Shown here piece by piece: positions 1 through 9,612 of a stretch of 64,000 nucleotides of DNA. The stretch comes from Novosphingobium sp. KA1. Its GTDB lineage: Bacteria; Pseudomonadota; Alphaproteobacteria; Sphingomonadales; Sphingomonadaceae. The notes under the pieces are model-generated. The model ran no database searches, was not told where the DNA came from, and saw only the letters and a list, made by a program, of their open reading frames with translations. The first letter of the stretch is position 1; each line of letters begins with the position of its first letter. The stretch covers positions 2,319,001-2,383,000 of the forward strand of contig NZ_CP021247.1 in NCBI RefSeq assembly GCF_017309955.1, in the 5' to 3' direction. The position numbers were made by a program, and so were the translations under genes.

Positions 1-1409
1 TGAATATCAAGACCATGGTCGCGGTACTTCTTGCCGCGACCAGCCTCTCGGCCTGCGCCGTCGGACCCGACTATGTCGCGCCGACGCCGCCAGCTACGGC
101 GGGGGCGCCCTTCACGGGCGTCCAGTCCGCCGAAGTGACCACGGCATGGCCGGACGACAATTGGTGGCGGCTTTACAAGGATCTGGTGCTGGACGGTCTG
201 GTCAGCGATGCCCTGGCCGCCAACACCGATGTGCGCGTGGCGGTCGCCCGGATCGAGAAGGCGCGGGCGAACCTGCGCGGTTCCAAGTCCGACGCGCTGC
301 CGCAGACCGGCATCGATGCCAGCGGTACTTATGGCCGCGTCTCGGAAAGCCAGGTGCTGCCCGGCTACGACCGCGAAGGGCGCCGCGTCGACGGCGAGCT
401 TTCGGTCAATTACGAGCTGGACCTGTTCGGCCGCGTCAAGCGCGGGGTCGAGGCCTCGCGCGCCGATCTTGCCGCCTCGATGGAAGACGCCGATGCGGTG
501 CGGGTGACGGTGGTGGCCGATACCGTGCGCGCCTATGTCGATGCCGCCAGCTCGGCCGAGCAGATCGCTGTGGCGCAGGACACCGTGGCGTTGCTCGGCA
601 CGTCGGAGCGGATCACCAATGCCCGTTTCGAGCGTGGTCTCAGCCAGAAGCTCGACGTGATCCGCGTGACCCAGCTGCGCGAGCAGCAGGCGGCGGCGAT
701 CCCCAGCCTGCAGGCGGCGCGCGATGCGGCGCTGTTCCGCCTCGCCACGCTGACCGGCCGCACCCCGCAGGATCTTCCAGCCTCGGTACGCGCGCGGACG
801 ACGACGCCCGATGTCGGCCAGCCGATCCCGGTGGGCGACGGCGCTACCCTGCTGGCGCGCCGACCCGACGTGAAGGCGGCGGAGCGCCGTCTCGCTGCCG
901 ATACCGCGCGGATCGGCGTGGCGACGGCGGATCTCTATCCCAAGATCACGCTGGGCGGCTCGGTCGGCACCACGGCGGTGGGGGCGACCGATGTGTTCGG
1001 CGGCGGTCCGCTGCGCTGGCTGCTGGGGCCGATGATCTCCTGGGCCTTCCCCAACCAGGAAGCCATCCGCGCACGGATCGGCGGGGCGCGGGCGGACGCC
1101 AAGGCCGACCTCGCGAGGTTCGACGGCACCGTGCTGACCGCCTTGCAGGAAACCGAGACGGCGCTCTCCGCCTATCGCAACGCGCTGCTGCGCAAGGACC
1201 GCCTTGCCTCGGCCCGCGATGCGGCCAGGCGCGCGGCGGATGTCAGCATGGCGCGGCAGAGCAGGGGGCAGATCGATTCGCTCGATGTGCTTGACGCGCA
1301 GCGCACGCTGGCCAGCGCCGATGCCGACTATGCGGCGGCGCGGCGCGCGGTGGCCTTTGCGCAAGTGGACCTGTTCCGCGCGCTGGGCGGAAGCTGGCAG
1401 ACAACCTGA
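1..1409 (+). CDS. RND efflux outer-membrane lipoprotein (OprM/NodT family), start just outside window
   Basis: This is an outer-membrane channel of a tripartite efflux system; it would form a trimeric TolC-type duct that accepts substrate from an RND pump and adaptor. The frame is open from base 1. The first two bases are TG and are followed by codons for N-I-K-T-M, so the true start is probably an ATG, GTG or TTG beginning one base before the window, giving about 469 residues. A lipoprotein signal ends at 'LSACAVGPDY', a typical lipobox plus the family's mature start. The WW motif near residue 58, the two half-repeats each with a beta-hairpin segment ('SVNYELDLFGR' and 'LYPKITLGGSVG') and the C-terminal 'LDAQRTLASADADY' are family hallmarks. 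The pump and adaptor genes are presumably upstream and out of view. The gene ends before a bidirectional terminator. Confidence 0.9.
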   Translation, partial: NIKTMVAVLLAATSLSACAVGPDYVAPTPPATAGAPFTGVQSAEVTTAWPDDNWWRLYKDLVLDGLVSDALAANTDVRVAVARIEKARANLRGSKSDALPQTGIDASGTYGRVSESQVLPGYDREGRRVDGELSVNYELDLFGRVKRGVEASRADLAASMEDADAVRVTVVADTVRAYVDAASSAEQIAVAQDTVALLGTSERITNARFERGLSQKLDVIRVTQLREQQAAAIPSLQAARDAALFRLATLTGRTPQDLPASVRARTTTPDVGQPIPVGDGATLLARRPDVKAAERRLAADTARIGVATADLYPKITLGGSVGTTAVGATDVFGGGPLRWLLGPMISWAFPNQEAIRARIGGARADAKADLARFDGTVLTALQETETALSAYRNALLRKDRLASARDAARRAADVSMARQSRGQIDSLDVLDAQRTLASADADYAAARRAVAFAQVDLFRALGGSWQTT

Positions 1410-1434
1410 CGGTTCGCGTCATCTGCCCACAAAG

Positions 1435-1470
1435 AAAGGGCGGCAAGGCTGGTGCCTTGCCGCCCTTTTT
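1435..1470. terminator. Bidirectional intrinsic terminator
   Basis: A perfect 12-bp stem (1438-1449 with 1454-1465, loop TGGT) is flanked by AAA on the left and TTTTT on the right. It lies between two convergent genes, the efflux lipoprotein (+) and the TonB receptor (-), so it can terminate both. Confidence 0.9.
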
Positions 1471-1487
1471 CGTGTTTCCCGCCGCGA

Positions 1488-3941
1488 TCAGCGCGAGCCG
1501 AAGGCGTAGCGGATGTTGATGCCGAACTCGCGCGGGGCAGTGGTGGTCACCCCGGTATAAGTGCTGGTGTAGTTGGCACCGGTCGGGCCGGTGAAGACCG
1601 GGCGGAGGGTCACCGGATCGAACTGCCCGGCAAAACCGAGCTGCTGGTAGCTGGTGGACAGCGGGGTGGTGCGGGTCAGCGTCTTGGTGGTGTCGAAGAG
1701 GTTCTTCGCATAGAGGCCGATTTCCCAGGCCCCGTCTTCGGCGCGCAGGCCGGCGAAGAGGTTGACCAGCGCATAGTCGCCGACGTCGTCGTAGGCATTG
1801 GTCGGATCGACCTTCGACTTGCCGTAGTAGGTCATCAGCCCCCGGACATAGGCGTTGCCGCCGGTGAAGACCGGGAAGCTGTATTCGCTCTGCAGGGTGG
1901 CGCTGAACGGCGCCATGAAGCCCGAGCGCTGGTTGACCTGGCACGAGGCGATGTTGTCGGAGCCGACGGCGGCCTGGAGCTGGGCCAGCGTCGGCGCGCT
2001 GGTGACGGCGTCGGGGGTGCCGTCGCCGTTGAGGTCGTTGCAGGGCACCGTGCCGTTCTTGATCTTGCCGATCGAGTAGCTGGCCGAGGCGCTGAGATCC
2101 CAGCCAGTGAGCACGGTGTACGAGACATCGCCCTCGATGCCGTTCACTTCGACCGGAACCGCGCCGACGAAGTTGAAGTTGGCGACCTGCTGCGAGGTGC
2201 CGGTCACCGCGCCCGTCGAATCGCGCACCGCCACGGTGTTGACGTAGTAGACGCCCGAACCCGGCGCGCGGTACGGGTAGTTGTTGAACTTCTGGTGGTA
2301 GCCGGTGAGGTTGAAGCGCAGCTGGCCGTCGAGCATCTTCGACTTCAGGCCGACTTCATACGACTTCGAGGTTTCCGCCGGCAGGTGCAGGAACGAGTTT
2401 TCCAGCGCCGAGGGGGCGATGTTGAAGTCGCCCACCGCGTCGATGCCCGGGCGCCAGGAACTGCCGGTCGAGGCATAGACCATGAGGTCCGGCGAGAAGT
2501 TGTACTTCACCGAGCCGCTGTAGATCCACTTCTTTTCCTGCTGCAGGCGGTCCGACAGGACAGTGCCGTTGACCGTCAGCACGCCGCGGTTGCGGTAGTC
2601 GATATGGCGCAGGCCCCCGGCGATTTCGAAACCGCCGAAGTGGGCGGTGAGATTGCCGAAGAACGACTGCTCGTGCGACTTGCCTTCGCTGCGGATGGGG
2701 GTCTGGACGATCGTCGCGATGCCGCCGCCGAAGACTGCGGGCAGCACCACCGGCGTCGGGTTGGTGAGGCTGGTGTCGGGATGGTTGCGGCTGTCGAAGA
2801 AGCCGACGACGTAGTCCAGCGTGCCGAACAGGCGCTCGTCGTTCTGCAGCCGGATTTCGTGCGATTCCGAGGCCGAGCGGGTGTCGGTGACCTGGTTGAT
2901 GTCGCCCGCGAAGAAGTTGCCGTCGTCGATGTTGTCGGTCGAGTGGATCTTCTGGGTATAGTGCTGGCCCTGGTAGATCAGGCGCTGGCCCCACTGGCTC
3001 ACTTCGGCGCGCCAGTTATAGACGTCGAAGATCTGGCGGATGTCGCGCGGGTCTTCCTGGATCGAGAGACGATCCTTGCTCGAGATGTAGAGCGGGCTGG
3101 CCGCGGCGTCGGGATTGGCCTCGGAGAACGAGGCGACCTGATCGTACGTATGGGCGGTGACGTCGATGCGCTGGTACATGCCCTCGAGGCGCAGCCAGTC
3201 GGTGGGCGTGAGCAGCGCGGACAGGCGGCCGCTCTTGGTGCGCGCGAACGGGTCCTTGTTGCCGTTGACCGGGCGGACGCGGTCGCCCTCGTTCTCATCC
3301 CAGACGCCGGCGGCGCGGATCGCGGCGATGCCCTCGATCACGGGCACGTTGGCGGCGCCCTTGAAGTTGATCGTGCCGATGTCGTTGGCGGTCATGTCGA
3401 CGAAGCCGCCGTAGGAATAGAGGTCGGGCTTCCTGGCGGTGACGGTGATCGAGCCCGAGGGCGAGGCGCGGCCGCGCAGCGTGCCCTGGGGGCCGCGCTG
3501 CACTTCGATCTGGCCGACGTCGTACATCTGCTGGAGCACGACGCCCGCGGTGATCGGCGCGTCGTTCATGTAGAACTCGACGGTCGGGTTGTTGCCGCTG
3601 GCGTTGACGTCGAAGTTGACGCCGCGCATCTTGGCGTTGCCGCCGATGCCGTTGGCGTTGGTTTCGAGTTGGAGGCCCGGCGCGAGCGTCGAGACTTCCT
3701 TGAAGTCACGCAAGTTGAGCTTCGAGATGTCGTCGGCGGTGACGGTGTCGATCACCGCGGGCACGTCCTGCACGTCCTCGTCGCGGCGGCGCGCGGTGAC
3801 GATGATGACGTTGGTGGCCTCGTTGGCTTCGGCGGCCTGCTGGGGCTGGCTCTGGGGCTGGGTCTGGGCCTGGACCATGGCCGGGGCACTCACCCCCAGG
3901 ATGCCGACCGAACACAACAGAAGCTGCTTGAACGCGCGCAT
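1488..3941 (-). CDS. TonB-dependent outer-membrane receptor
   Basis: This is an 817-residue TonB-dependent receptor for energised uptake of a scarce or bulky substrate across the outer membrane. Residues 1 to about 25 form a Sec signal peptide ending 'APAMVQAQ'. The plug domain starts near 'NVIIVTARRRDEDVQDVP', continues through 'VQRGPQGTLRGRASPSG', and is followed by a long beta-barrel to the C-terminus. The start at 3941 has a strong Shine-Dalgarno (GGAGGGAG) a few bases upstream. The neighbour upstream on the same strand is an MHS-type transporter, separated by a terminator and an AT-rich promoter region, so the two are co-located but probably not one transcript. The substrate cannot be read from the sequence; receptors of this sphingomonad class often take up plant oligosaccharides or aromatics. 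Confidence 0.92.
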   Translation of the reverse strand: MRAFKQLLLCSVGILGVSAPAMVQAQTQPQSQPQQAAEANEATNVIIVTARRRDEDVQDVPAVIDTVTADDISKLNLRDFKEVSTLAPGLQLETNANGIGGNAKMRGVNFDVNASGNNPTVEFYMNDAPITAGVVLQQMYDVGQIEVQRGPQGTLRGRASPSGSITVTARKPDLYSYGGFVDMTANDIGTINFKGAANVPVIEGIAAIRAAGVWDENEGDRVRPVNGNKDPFARTKSGRLSALLTPTDWLRLEGMYQRIDVTAHTYDQVASFSEANPDAAASPLYISSKDRLSIQEDPRDIRQIFDVYNWRAEVSQWGQRLIYQGQHYTQKIHSTDNIDDGNFFAGDINQVTDTRSASESHEIRLQNDERLFGTLDYVVGFFDSRNHPDTSLTNPTPVVLPAVFGGGIATIVQTPIRSEGKSHEQSFFGNLTAHFGGFEIAGGLRHIDYRNRGVLTVNGTVLSDRLQQEKKWIYSGSVKYNFSPDLMVYASTGSSWRPGIDAVGDFNIAPSALENSFLHLPAETSKSYEVGLKSKMLDGQLRFNLTGYHQKFNNYPYRAPGSGVYYVNTVAVRDSTGAVTGTSQQVANFNFVGAVPVEVNGIEGDVSYTVLTGWDLSASASYSIGKIKNGTVPCNDLNGDGTPDAVTSAPTLAQLQAAVGSDNIASCQVNQRSGFMAPFSATLQSEYSFPVFTGGNAYVRGLMTYYGKSKVDPTNAYDDVGDYALVNLFAGLRAEDGAWEIGLYAKNLFDTTKTLTRTTPLSTSYQQLGFAGQFDPVTLRPVFTGPTGANYTSTYTGVTTTAPREFGINIRYAFGSR

Positions 3942-4005
3942 GAACTCTCCCTCCGGTTTTTGTACCTTTTTCTTGCGCGTATGGGTGCGAGGGAGGGCCG
4001 GGAAT

Positions 4006-4028
4006 TGTCAAATGAAATGGTTTCATTT
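4006..4028 (-). promoter_or_regulatory. Palindromic operator overlapping a -35 box upstream of the TonB receptor
   Basis: AAATGAAA (4010-4017) and TTTCATTT (4021-4028) form a perfect 8-bp inverted repeat with a 3-base spacer. On the minus strand it overlaps a consensus TTGACA (4011-4006) that reads towards the receptor gene 65 bases away. No convincing -10 hexamer stands out. An operator for a dimeric repressor is the simplest reading; the regulator is unknown. Confidence 0.5.
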
Positions 4029-4134
4029 CCCGCAGGCAACGGCACGGCGTTATTTGAACAGGTGGTCAAACTTTCATGGCGTGGCCGGCCGCCGCGATTC
4101 CGGCGATATGTGATCCATGCTGTATCGAAGGCGC

Positions 4135-4163
4135 AAAAAAAGAGGGGCGCCGAAGCGCCCCTC
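4135..4163 (-). terminator. Intrinsic terminator of the MHS transporter gene
   Basis: A perfect 9-bp stem (4142-4150 with 4155-4163, loop CGAA) is followed, in the minus-strand reading, by seven T residues (complement of 4135-4141). It lies 24 bases beyond the transporter stop codon. Confidence 0.9.
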
Positions 4164-4186
4164 GATTCGTGGTTGTCGCCCGCTGC

Positions 4187-5500
4187 TCAGTTGCGCGAGG
4201 CGAGGCCCTTGTTCAGCCACAGCGCCGCGAGCGTCGCGATGGCGCCCGAGAGCAGGTAGCCGCCCGAGGCGATCAGGCCCCAGTTGGTCGAGAGCAGCAG
4301 CGCGGCGAGCGGCGCGAAGGCGGCGCCGACCAGCCAGGACAAGTCGCTGGTGAGCGCCGAGCCGGTGTAGCGGTGCTCGCTGGCGAAGCCCGAGGCGACC
4401 ACGCCCGAGGACTGGCCAAAGGCAAGGCCGAGCAGGATGAAGCCGGCGATCATGTAGATCACCTCGCCGGCGGCACCGGCGTCCAGCAGCTGCGGGGCAA
4501 AGCCCGAGAACACGGCGATGGCGACCGCGCAGGTGCCCAGCAGGTTACGACGCCCGAACTTGTCGGCGAGACGGCCCGAGGCGATCACCGCGACGACGCC
4601 GAAGCAGGCGGCCATGGCCTCGATCAGCAGGAAGCCGGTGGGCGAGTTCTGGGTGAACAGGAACACCCACGAGAGCGGGAACACGGTGACCATGTGGAAC
4701 AGCGCGAAGCTGGCGAGCGGGGCAAAGGCGCCCAGCACGATGGTCTTCCATTCGCTGCGCAGGGTGGCGCCCACGCTCACGGCCTGAAGGTCGCGGCTGG
4801 CGAAGAGGTGCTGGAATTCCTCGGTGACGACGATGCGAAGGCGCGCGAAGAGCGCGACGACGTTGATCGCGAAAGCCACGAAGAAGGGATAGCGCCAGCC
4901 CCAGTCGAGGAAGTCGGCCGCCGGAAGCTCGGTGATCATGTAGGCGAACAGGCTGCTCGCCACGATCAGGCCGAACGGGGCGCCGAGCTGCGGGATCATC
5001 GCATACCAGCCGCGCTTGTTCTCGGGCGCGTTGAGCGCGAGCAGCGAGGCCAGGCCGTCCCAGGTGCCGCCGAGCGCGAAGCCCTGGCCCAGGCGCAGCA
5101 GCGCCAGCAGCCAGATCGCGGTCGAACCGGCCGAGGCGTAGGAGGGCAGGAAGGCGATCGCCGCGGTCGAGCCGCCGAGCATGAACAGCGCGATCGTCAG
5201 CTTGGTGCCGCGGCCATAGGCACGGTCGAGCGCCATGAACACGAGGCTGCCGATCGGACGGGCGACAAAGGCCAGCGCGAAGATCGCGAAGGAGTAGATC
5301 GTGCCGGTCAGCGCGTCGACGAAGGGGAAGAACAGCTTCGGGAAGACCAGCACCGAGGCGATGGCATAGACGAAGAAGTCGAAGAACTCCGAGGTTCGGC
5401 CGATGATCACGCCGATGGCGATCTCACCGGGGGAGGGCTGGTGATGCTCCTTGAACGTCGGCAGGCCCAGAGCGTCTCTGGACTGGGGTGTGCTGGTCAT
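4187..5500 (-). CDS. MFS transporter, metabolite:H+ symporter (MHS) family
   Basis: This is a 437-residue inner-membrane protein with about 12 hydrophobic segments. The N-terminal 'SEFFDFFVYAIASVLVFP', the 'RPIGSLVFMALDRAYGRG' loop (the MFS motif A position) and the 'LLRLGQGFALGGTWDG' segment match the MHS branch (ProP/KgtP-like) that imports carboxylates or similar metabolites with protons. The start at 5500 is followed by a hydrophilic leader of about 25 residues. The gene lies upstream of a TonB receptor on the same strand and has its own terminator. The pairing suggests outer- then inner-membrane import of one organic acid, but no substrate is evident. Confidence 0.85.
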   Translation of the reverse strand: MTSTPQSRDALGLPTFKEHHQPSPGEIAIGVIIGRTSEFFDFFVYAIASVLVFPKLFFPFVDALTGTIYSFAIFALAFVARPIGSLVFMALDRAYGRGTKLTIALFMLGGSTAAIAFLPSYASAGSTAIWLLALLRLGQGFALGGTWDGLASLLALNAPENKRGWYAMIPQLGAPFGLIVASSLFAYMITELPAADFLDWGWRYPFFVAFAINVVALFARLRIVVTEEFQHLFASRDLQAVSVGATLRSEWKTIVLGAFAPLASFALFHMVTVFPLSWVFLFTQNSPTGFLLIEAMAACFGVVAVIASGRLADKFGRRNLLGTCAVAIAVFSGFAPQLLDAGAAGEVIYMIAGFILLGLAFGQSSGVVASGFASEHRYTGSALTSDLSWLVGAAFAPLAALLLSTNWGLIASGGYLLSGAIATLAALWLNKGLASRN

Positions 5501-5624
5501 TTCGGTTCTGCGGCCTTCGTCTCGGGTCCGTTCCCGATTCCACGCGGAACGCGCGAAGCCGGTCGCGGACGAATCAAAGCGGGCGCGCGAAAACGCCCGA
5601 GTTCATGGTGAGGCCCTATCGTCA

Positions 5625-5664
5625 TTGATTGGCGTCAAGGGGATTGGACAAAATGTCCTATGTT
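5625..5664 (+). promoter_or_regulatory. Fnr/FixK-type box with class II promoter geometry for cyoABCD
   Basis: TTGAT-TGGC-GTCAA at 5625-5638 is an exact match to the alphaproteobacterial Fnr/FixK consensus TTGAY-N4-RTCAA. A -10-like TATGTT at 5659-5664 predicts transcription from about 5671, which places the box centre at about -40, the class II activation position. This favours a cyoA start at 5677 or 5698 over the upstream candidates. The site was read by eye; binding is inferred. Confidence 0.6.
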
Positions 5665-5697
5665 CGCACTCGCGGCATGCGCTTAGGCGCACCAACC

Positions 5698-6951
5698 ATG
5701 CGCCCACCCGAGTCCAGACCGAAGCTGCGGCACCTGTCCGCGCTCGCCAAGATCGCCACCGCCCTGTCGCTGACGGGTGCGCTGACTGCCTGTAACGCCA
5801 TTGTGCTGCACCCGTCCGGGGATGTCGCGCAGCAGCAGGGGGACCTCGTTGTCGCCTCGACCCTGCTGATGCTGCTGATCATCGTTCCCGTGATGGCGGC
5901 TACCGCGTGGTTCGCCTGGCACTACCGTGCCACGAACAAGAGCGCGAAGTACGATCCTCACTGGGATCACTCGACTCAGCTCGAACTGCTGATCTGGGCG
6001 GCCCCGCTGCTCATCATCATCTGCCTCGGTGCCCTGACCTGGGTGAGCACCCACCTTCTCGATCCCTACCGCACCATCGGCCGCCTCGACGCCAAGACCC
6101 CGGTCGCGGCGAACGCCAAGCCGCTGGAAGTCGAAGTCGTCGCGCTCGACTGGAAGTGGCTCTTCATCTACCCCGAACAGGGTATCGCCACGGTGAACGA
6201 ACTGGTCGTGCCGACCAACCGTCCGCTGCAGTTCAAGATCACCTCGGCGAACGTGATGAACTCGTTCTACGTTCCCGCCATGGCCGGCCAGATCTACGCG
6301 ATGCCGGGCATGGAAACCCGCCTCCACGCGGTCATGAACAAGGCCGGTGATTCGGTCGGCTTCTCGGCCAACTATTCGGGCGCGGGCTTCTCGCACATGC
6401 GCTTTGCCACCCACGCGGTTGCGGACGACCAGTTCGCCGGCTGGGTGAAGTCGGTGCAGACCGGCGCCAATGCCGGCACGCTTGACCGCAGCGTCTACCT
6501 CCAGCTCGAAAAGCCGAGCGAGAAGGTGCCGGTAACCCGCTACTCCGCCGTTTCGCCGGACCTCTACAACGCCATCGTCAACATGTGCGTGCAGCCCGGC
6601 AAGATGTGCGCCAGCGAGATGATGGCCATCGACGCGCGCGGTGGTCTCGGCAAGGCGGGCATCCGCAACGTCGAGATGCTGTCCTACGACCGTGGCGGCC
6701 GCGATGCCGTCGCCGCCGCCAACCCGACCGCCGCCGTCCAGCGCGAGCTGGCCTGGGTCCGTGCGCTCTGCGCCCAGAACCCCGGTTCGGTCGCCGACAA
6801 GAGCGTGAAGGCCCCGGCCTCGATGAAGACGCTTTCGGGCGCCGGCATCTCGGAGCCGCAGGCCGCGGTGTCGTTCTTCGCGCGTGACAAGGAAGCGCTG
6901 GCCGCTCCCGTGTCGACCCCCGCGCATTCCTCCCAGATTTCCCGGAACTGA
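5698..6951 (+). CDS. cyoA: Cytochrome bo-type ubiquinol oxidase subunit II
   Basis: CyoA is the membrane-anchored periplasmic subunit of the bo3-type quinol oxidase, which passes quinol electrons to oxygen while pumping protons. A lipoprotein signal ends at 'SLTGALTAC'. Two transmembrane helices follow (about 'LMLLIIVPVMAATAWFAW' and 'LLIWAAPLLIIICLGALTW'), then a cupredoxin domain containing 'VEVVALDWKWLFIYPEQ'. The CuA cysteine pair of cytochrome c oxidases is absent, as expected for a quinol oxidase. Start choice is open: ATG 5698 gives a normal signal peptide and fits the predicted transcript start. ATG 5653 has a better Shine-Dalgarno (AGGGGA, 9 bases upstream) but would begin before the predicted transcript. 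An in-frame TTG at 5629 lies inside the Fnr box and is unlikely. First gene of cyoABCD. Confidence 0.95.
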   Translation: MRPPESRPKLRHLSALAKIATALSLTGALTACNAIVLHPSGDVAQQQGDLVVASTLLMLLIIVPVMAATAWFAWHYRATNKSAKYDPHWDHSTQLELLIWAAPLLIIICLGALTWVSTHLLDPYRTIGRLDAKTPVAANAKPLEVEVVALDWKWLFIYPEQGIATVNELVVPTNRPLQFKITSANVMNSFYVPAMAGQIYAMPGMETRLHAVMNKAGDSVGFSANYSGAGFSHMRFATHAVADDQFAGWVKSVQTGANAGTLDRSVYLQLEKPSEKVPVTRYSAVSPDLYNAIVNMCVQPGKMCASEMMAIDARGGLGKAGIRNVEMLSYDRGGRDAVAAANPTAAVQRELAWVRALCAQNPGSVADKSVKAPASMKTLSGAGISEPQAAVSFFARDKEALAAPVSTPAHSSQISRN

Positions 6952-6957
6952 CAGAAC

Positions 6958-8964
6958 ATGGAAGCCGTAGACCATTCGCACTGGAGCCCGTTACTGGGCC
7001 GCCTGTGGTGGGACGCCCTGCCACAGGAACCGATCGTGCTCGCCACTTTCGTCGTCGTCGCCCTTGGCGGCGTGGCGATGGTGGCCGGCCTCACCTACTT
7101 CAAGCTCTGGGGTTATCTCTGGAAGGAATGGTTCACCAGCGTGGACCACAAGAAGATCGGCATCATGTACTGCGTGCTGGGCCTGGTCATGTTCCTGCGC
7201 GGCTTTGCCGACGCGGTCATGATGCGTATCCAGCAGTCGATCGCCTTCAACGGCAGCGAGGGTTACCTCACCGCCCACCACTACGACCAGGTCTTCACCG
7301 CCCACGGCGTGATCATGATCTTCTTCGTGGCGATGCCCTTCGTCACCGGCCTCATGAACTACGTGGTGCCGCTGCAGATCGGCGCGCGCGACGTCTCGTT
7401 CCCGTTCCTGAACAACTTCAGCTTCTGGATGACGACGGCGGGCGCGGTGCTGGTCATGGCCTCGCTGTTCATCGGTGAGTTCGCGCAGACCGGCTGGCTG
7501 GCCTATCCGCCGCTGTCGAACCTCGCGTACAGCCCCTGGGTCGGCGTCGACTACTACATCTGGGCCCTGCAGATCGCCGGTGTCGGCACGCTGCTCTCGG
7601 GCGTCAACCTGATCGCGACCATCGTCAAGATGCGCGCGCCGGGCATGACGATGATGCGCATGCCGGTCTTCACCTGGACCGCGCTTTGCACCAACATCCT
7701 GATCGTCGCCGCCTTCCCGGTGCTGACCGCGGTCATGGCGATGCTCTCGCTCGACCGTTACCTCGGCTTCAACTTCTTCTCGAACGACTTCGGCGGCTCG
7801 CCGATGATGTACGTCAACCTGATCTGGATCTGGGGCCACCCCGAGGTCTACATCCTCATCCTGCCGATGTTCGGCGTGTTCTCGGAAGTCACCTCGACGT
7901 TCTGCGGCAAGCGCCTGTTCGGCTACTCGTCGATGGTCTATGCAACGCTTTGCATCACCATCCTGTCGTACCTCGTCTGGCTCCACCACTTCTTCACCAT
8001 GGGTTCGGGCGCGAGCGTCAACTCGTTCTTCGGCATCACCACGATGGTGATCTCGATCCCGACCGGCGCCAAGCTGTTCAACTGGCTGTTCACGATGTAC
8101 CGTGGCCGCATCCGGTTCGAACTGCCGATGATGTGGACGGTCGCCTTCATGATGACCTTCACCATCGGCGGCATGACCGGCGTCCTGCTCGCGGTGCCGC
8201 CGGCGGACTTCGTGCTGCACAACTCGCTGTTCCTGATCGCGCACTTCCATAACGTGATCATCGGCGGCGTCCTGTTCGGCCTGTTCGCGGCGATCAACTT
8301 CTGGTGGCCCAAGGCCTTCGGCTTCAAGCTCAACCAGTTCTGGGGCAAGGTCAGCTTCTGGCTGTGGGTCCCGGGCTTCTGGCTCGCCTTCACCCCGCTC
8401 TACATCCTCGGCCTGATGGGCGTCACCCGCCGCATGCGCGTGTTCGACGATCCCTCGCTGCAGATCTGGTTCGTCATTGCCGCGCTGGGCGCCGCGATGA
8501 TCGCCGGCGGCATCGGTGCCATGCTGGTCCAGTTCGCGGTGTCGATCTGGAAGCGCGAGGAACTCAAGGACGTCAGCGGCGATCCGTGGCAGGGCCGTAC
8601 GCTCGAGTGGTCGACCTCGTCGCCGCCGCCCGAGTACAACTTCGCCTTCACGCCGATCGTGCACGACATCGACGCCTGGGACGACATGAAGCGCTGCGGC
8701 GTGGAACGTCCGACCGCCGGCTTCCGTCCGATCCACATGCCCAAGGGCACCGGCACCGGCATCATCCTGGCCGGCCTGTCGACCGCGCTCGGCTTCGCGA
8801 TGATCTGGTACATCTGGTGGCTCGCGGCCGTGTCGTTCCTCGGCGTGATCGGCTACTCGATCTTCCACACCTTCAACTACAAGCGCGACTACCACATCCC
8901 GGTCGAGACGGTCGAACAGGCCGAGGCCGAGCGTTCGCGCCAGCTTGCAGCCGCGGGAGCCTGA
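6958..8964 (+). CDS. cyoB: Cytochrome bo-type ubiquinol oxidase subunit I
   Basis: This is the 668-residue heme-copper catalytic subunit with about 15 transmembrane segments. Low-spin heme ligands are visible as H116 in 'FTAHGVIM' and the second His of 'HFHNV' near residue 430. CuB ligands are H294 in 'WGHPEVY' (with cross-linked Y298 and proton-channel E296) and H343/H344 in 'WLHHFF'. These residues match E. coli CyoB with an offset of about 10, so the enzyme should be active and proton-pumping. It follows cyoA by 6 bases and precedes cyoC by 3. Confidence 0.98.
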   Translation: MEAVDHSHWSPLLGRLWWDALPQEPIVLATFVVVALGGVAMVAGLTYFKLWGYLWKEWFTSVDHKKIGIMYCVLGLVMFLRGFADAVMMRIQQSIAFNGSEGYLTAHHYDQVFTAHGVIMIFFVAMPFVTGLMNYVVPLQIGARDVSFPFLNNFSFWMTTAGAVLVMASLFIGEFAQTGWLAYPPLSNLAYSPWVGVDYYIWALQIAGVGTLLSGVNLIATIVKMRAPGMTMMRMPVFTWTALCTNILIVAAFPVLTAVMAMLSLDRYLGFNFFSNDFGGSPMMYVNLIWIWGHPEVYILILPMFGVFSEVTSTFCGKRLFGYSSMVYATLCITILSYLVWLHHFFTMGSGASVNSFFGITTMVISIPTGAKLFNWLFTMYRGRIRFELPMMWTVAFMMTFTIGGMTGVLLAVPPADFVLHNSLFLIAHFHNVIIGGVLFGLFAAINFWWPKAFGFKLNQFWGKVSFWLWVPGFWLAFTPLYILGLMGVTRRMRVFDDPSLQIWFVIAALGAAMIAGGIGAMLVQFAVSIWKREELKDVSGDPWQGRTLEWSTSSPPPEYNFAFTPIVHDIDAWDDMKRCGVERPTAGFRPIHMPKGTGTGIILAGLSTALGFAMIWYIWWLAAVSFLGVIGYSIFHTFNYKRDYHIPVETVEQAEAERSRQLAAAGA

Positions 8965-8967
8965 TCG

Positions 8968-9612
8968 ATGACTGCGACTGTAACCGAAATGAAGACCCCG
9001 CTGTCCCAGCCCCAGCTCCAGGCCGCCTTCTACGACCTGGACGAGCATGACCATCCCGAAGGCGGCAGCACCATGCTGGGCTTCTGGATGTACCTGATGA
9101 GCGACTGCCTCATCTTCGCCATGCTGTTTGCCGCCTACGGCGTGCTGGGCGGCAACCTGGCCGCGGGCCCGGGGCCGAAGGATCTCTTCGACCTCAAGCT
9201 TGTCGGCGTGAACACGGCGATGCTGCTGTTCTCGTCGATCACCTACGGCTTCGCCATGCTCGCCATGGAGAAGAACCAGAAGGGCGCGACCCAGGCCTGG
9301 CTGCTCGTCACCGCCGTGTTCGGCGCGGCGTTCCTGTCGATCGAACTCTACGAGTTCCATCACATGATCGGCGAGGGCGGCGGCCCCTGGCGCTCGGGCT
9401 TCCTCACCGCGTTCTTCTCGCTGGTGGGCACCCACGGGCTTCACGTCACCTTCGGCCTGATCTGGCTGTTCACGCTGGTCGTGCAGGTCGGCAAGAAGGG
9501 CCTGGTCCCGGCCAACAAGCGCCGTCTCATGTGCCTTTCGCTGTTCTGGCACTTCCTCGACGTCATCTGGATCGGCGTCTTCACCTTCGTCTATCTCATG
9601 GGAATGCTGTGA
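8968..9612 (+). CDS. cyoC: Cytochrome bo-type ubiquinol oxidase subunit III
   Basis: This is a 214-residue integral membrane subunit of the heme-copper oxidase subunit III family. It has five hydrophobic segments, and '[19 protein letters not shown]' and '[16 protein letters not shown]' are characteristic. It holds no cofactor and stabilises subunit I and its oxygen and proton paths. The start at 8968 has GGGAG just upstream. Its stop overlaps the cyoD start (TGATG at 9610-9614), showing translational coupling. Confidence 0.97.
   Translation: MTATVTEMKTPLSQPQLQAAFYDLDEHDHPEGGSTMLGFWMYLMSDCLIFAMLFAAYGVLGGNLAAGPGPKDLFDLKLVGVNTAMLLFSSITYGFAMLAMEKNQKGATQAWLLVTAVFGAAFLSIELYEFHHMIGEGGGPWRSGFLTAFFSLVGTHGLHVTFGLIWLFTLVVQVGKKGLVPANKRRLMCLSLFWHFLDVIWIGVFTFVYLMGML

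Noticed and set aside
1452-4259. A long plus-strand open frame opposite the TonB receptor
   Set aside because: The minus-strand receptor has a signal peptide, plug motifs and a Shine-Dalgarno; the plus frame has repetitive low-complexity content.
5580-5599. CGGGCG/CGCCCG hairpin upstream of cyoA
   Set aside because: It has a short stem with an 8-base loop, is common by chance in this GC-rich DNA, and shows no T-run or link to the gene.
5629-5652. TTG at 5629 as the cyoA start
   Set aside because: The codon lies inside the Fnr/FixK box and upstream of the predicted transcript start, and would give an over-long signal peptide.
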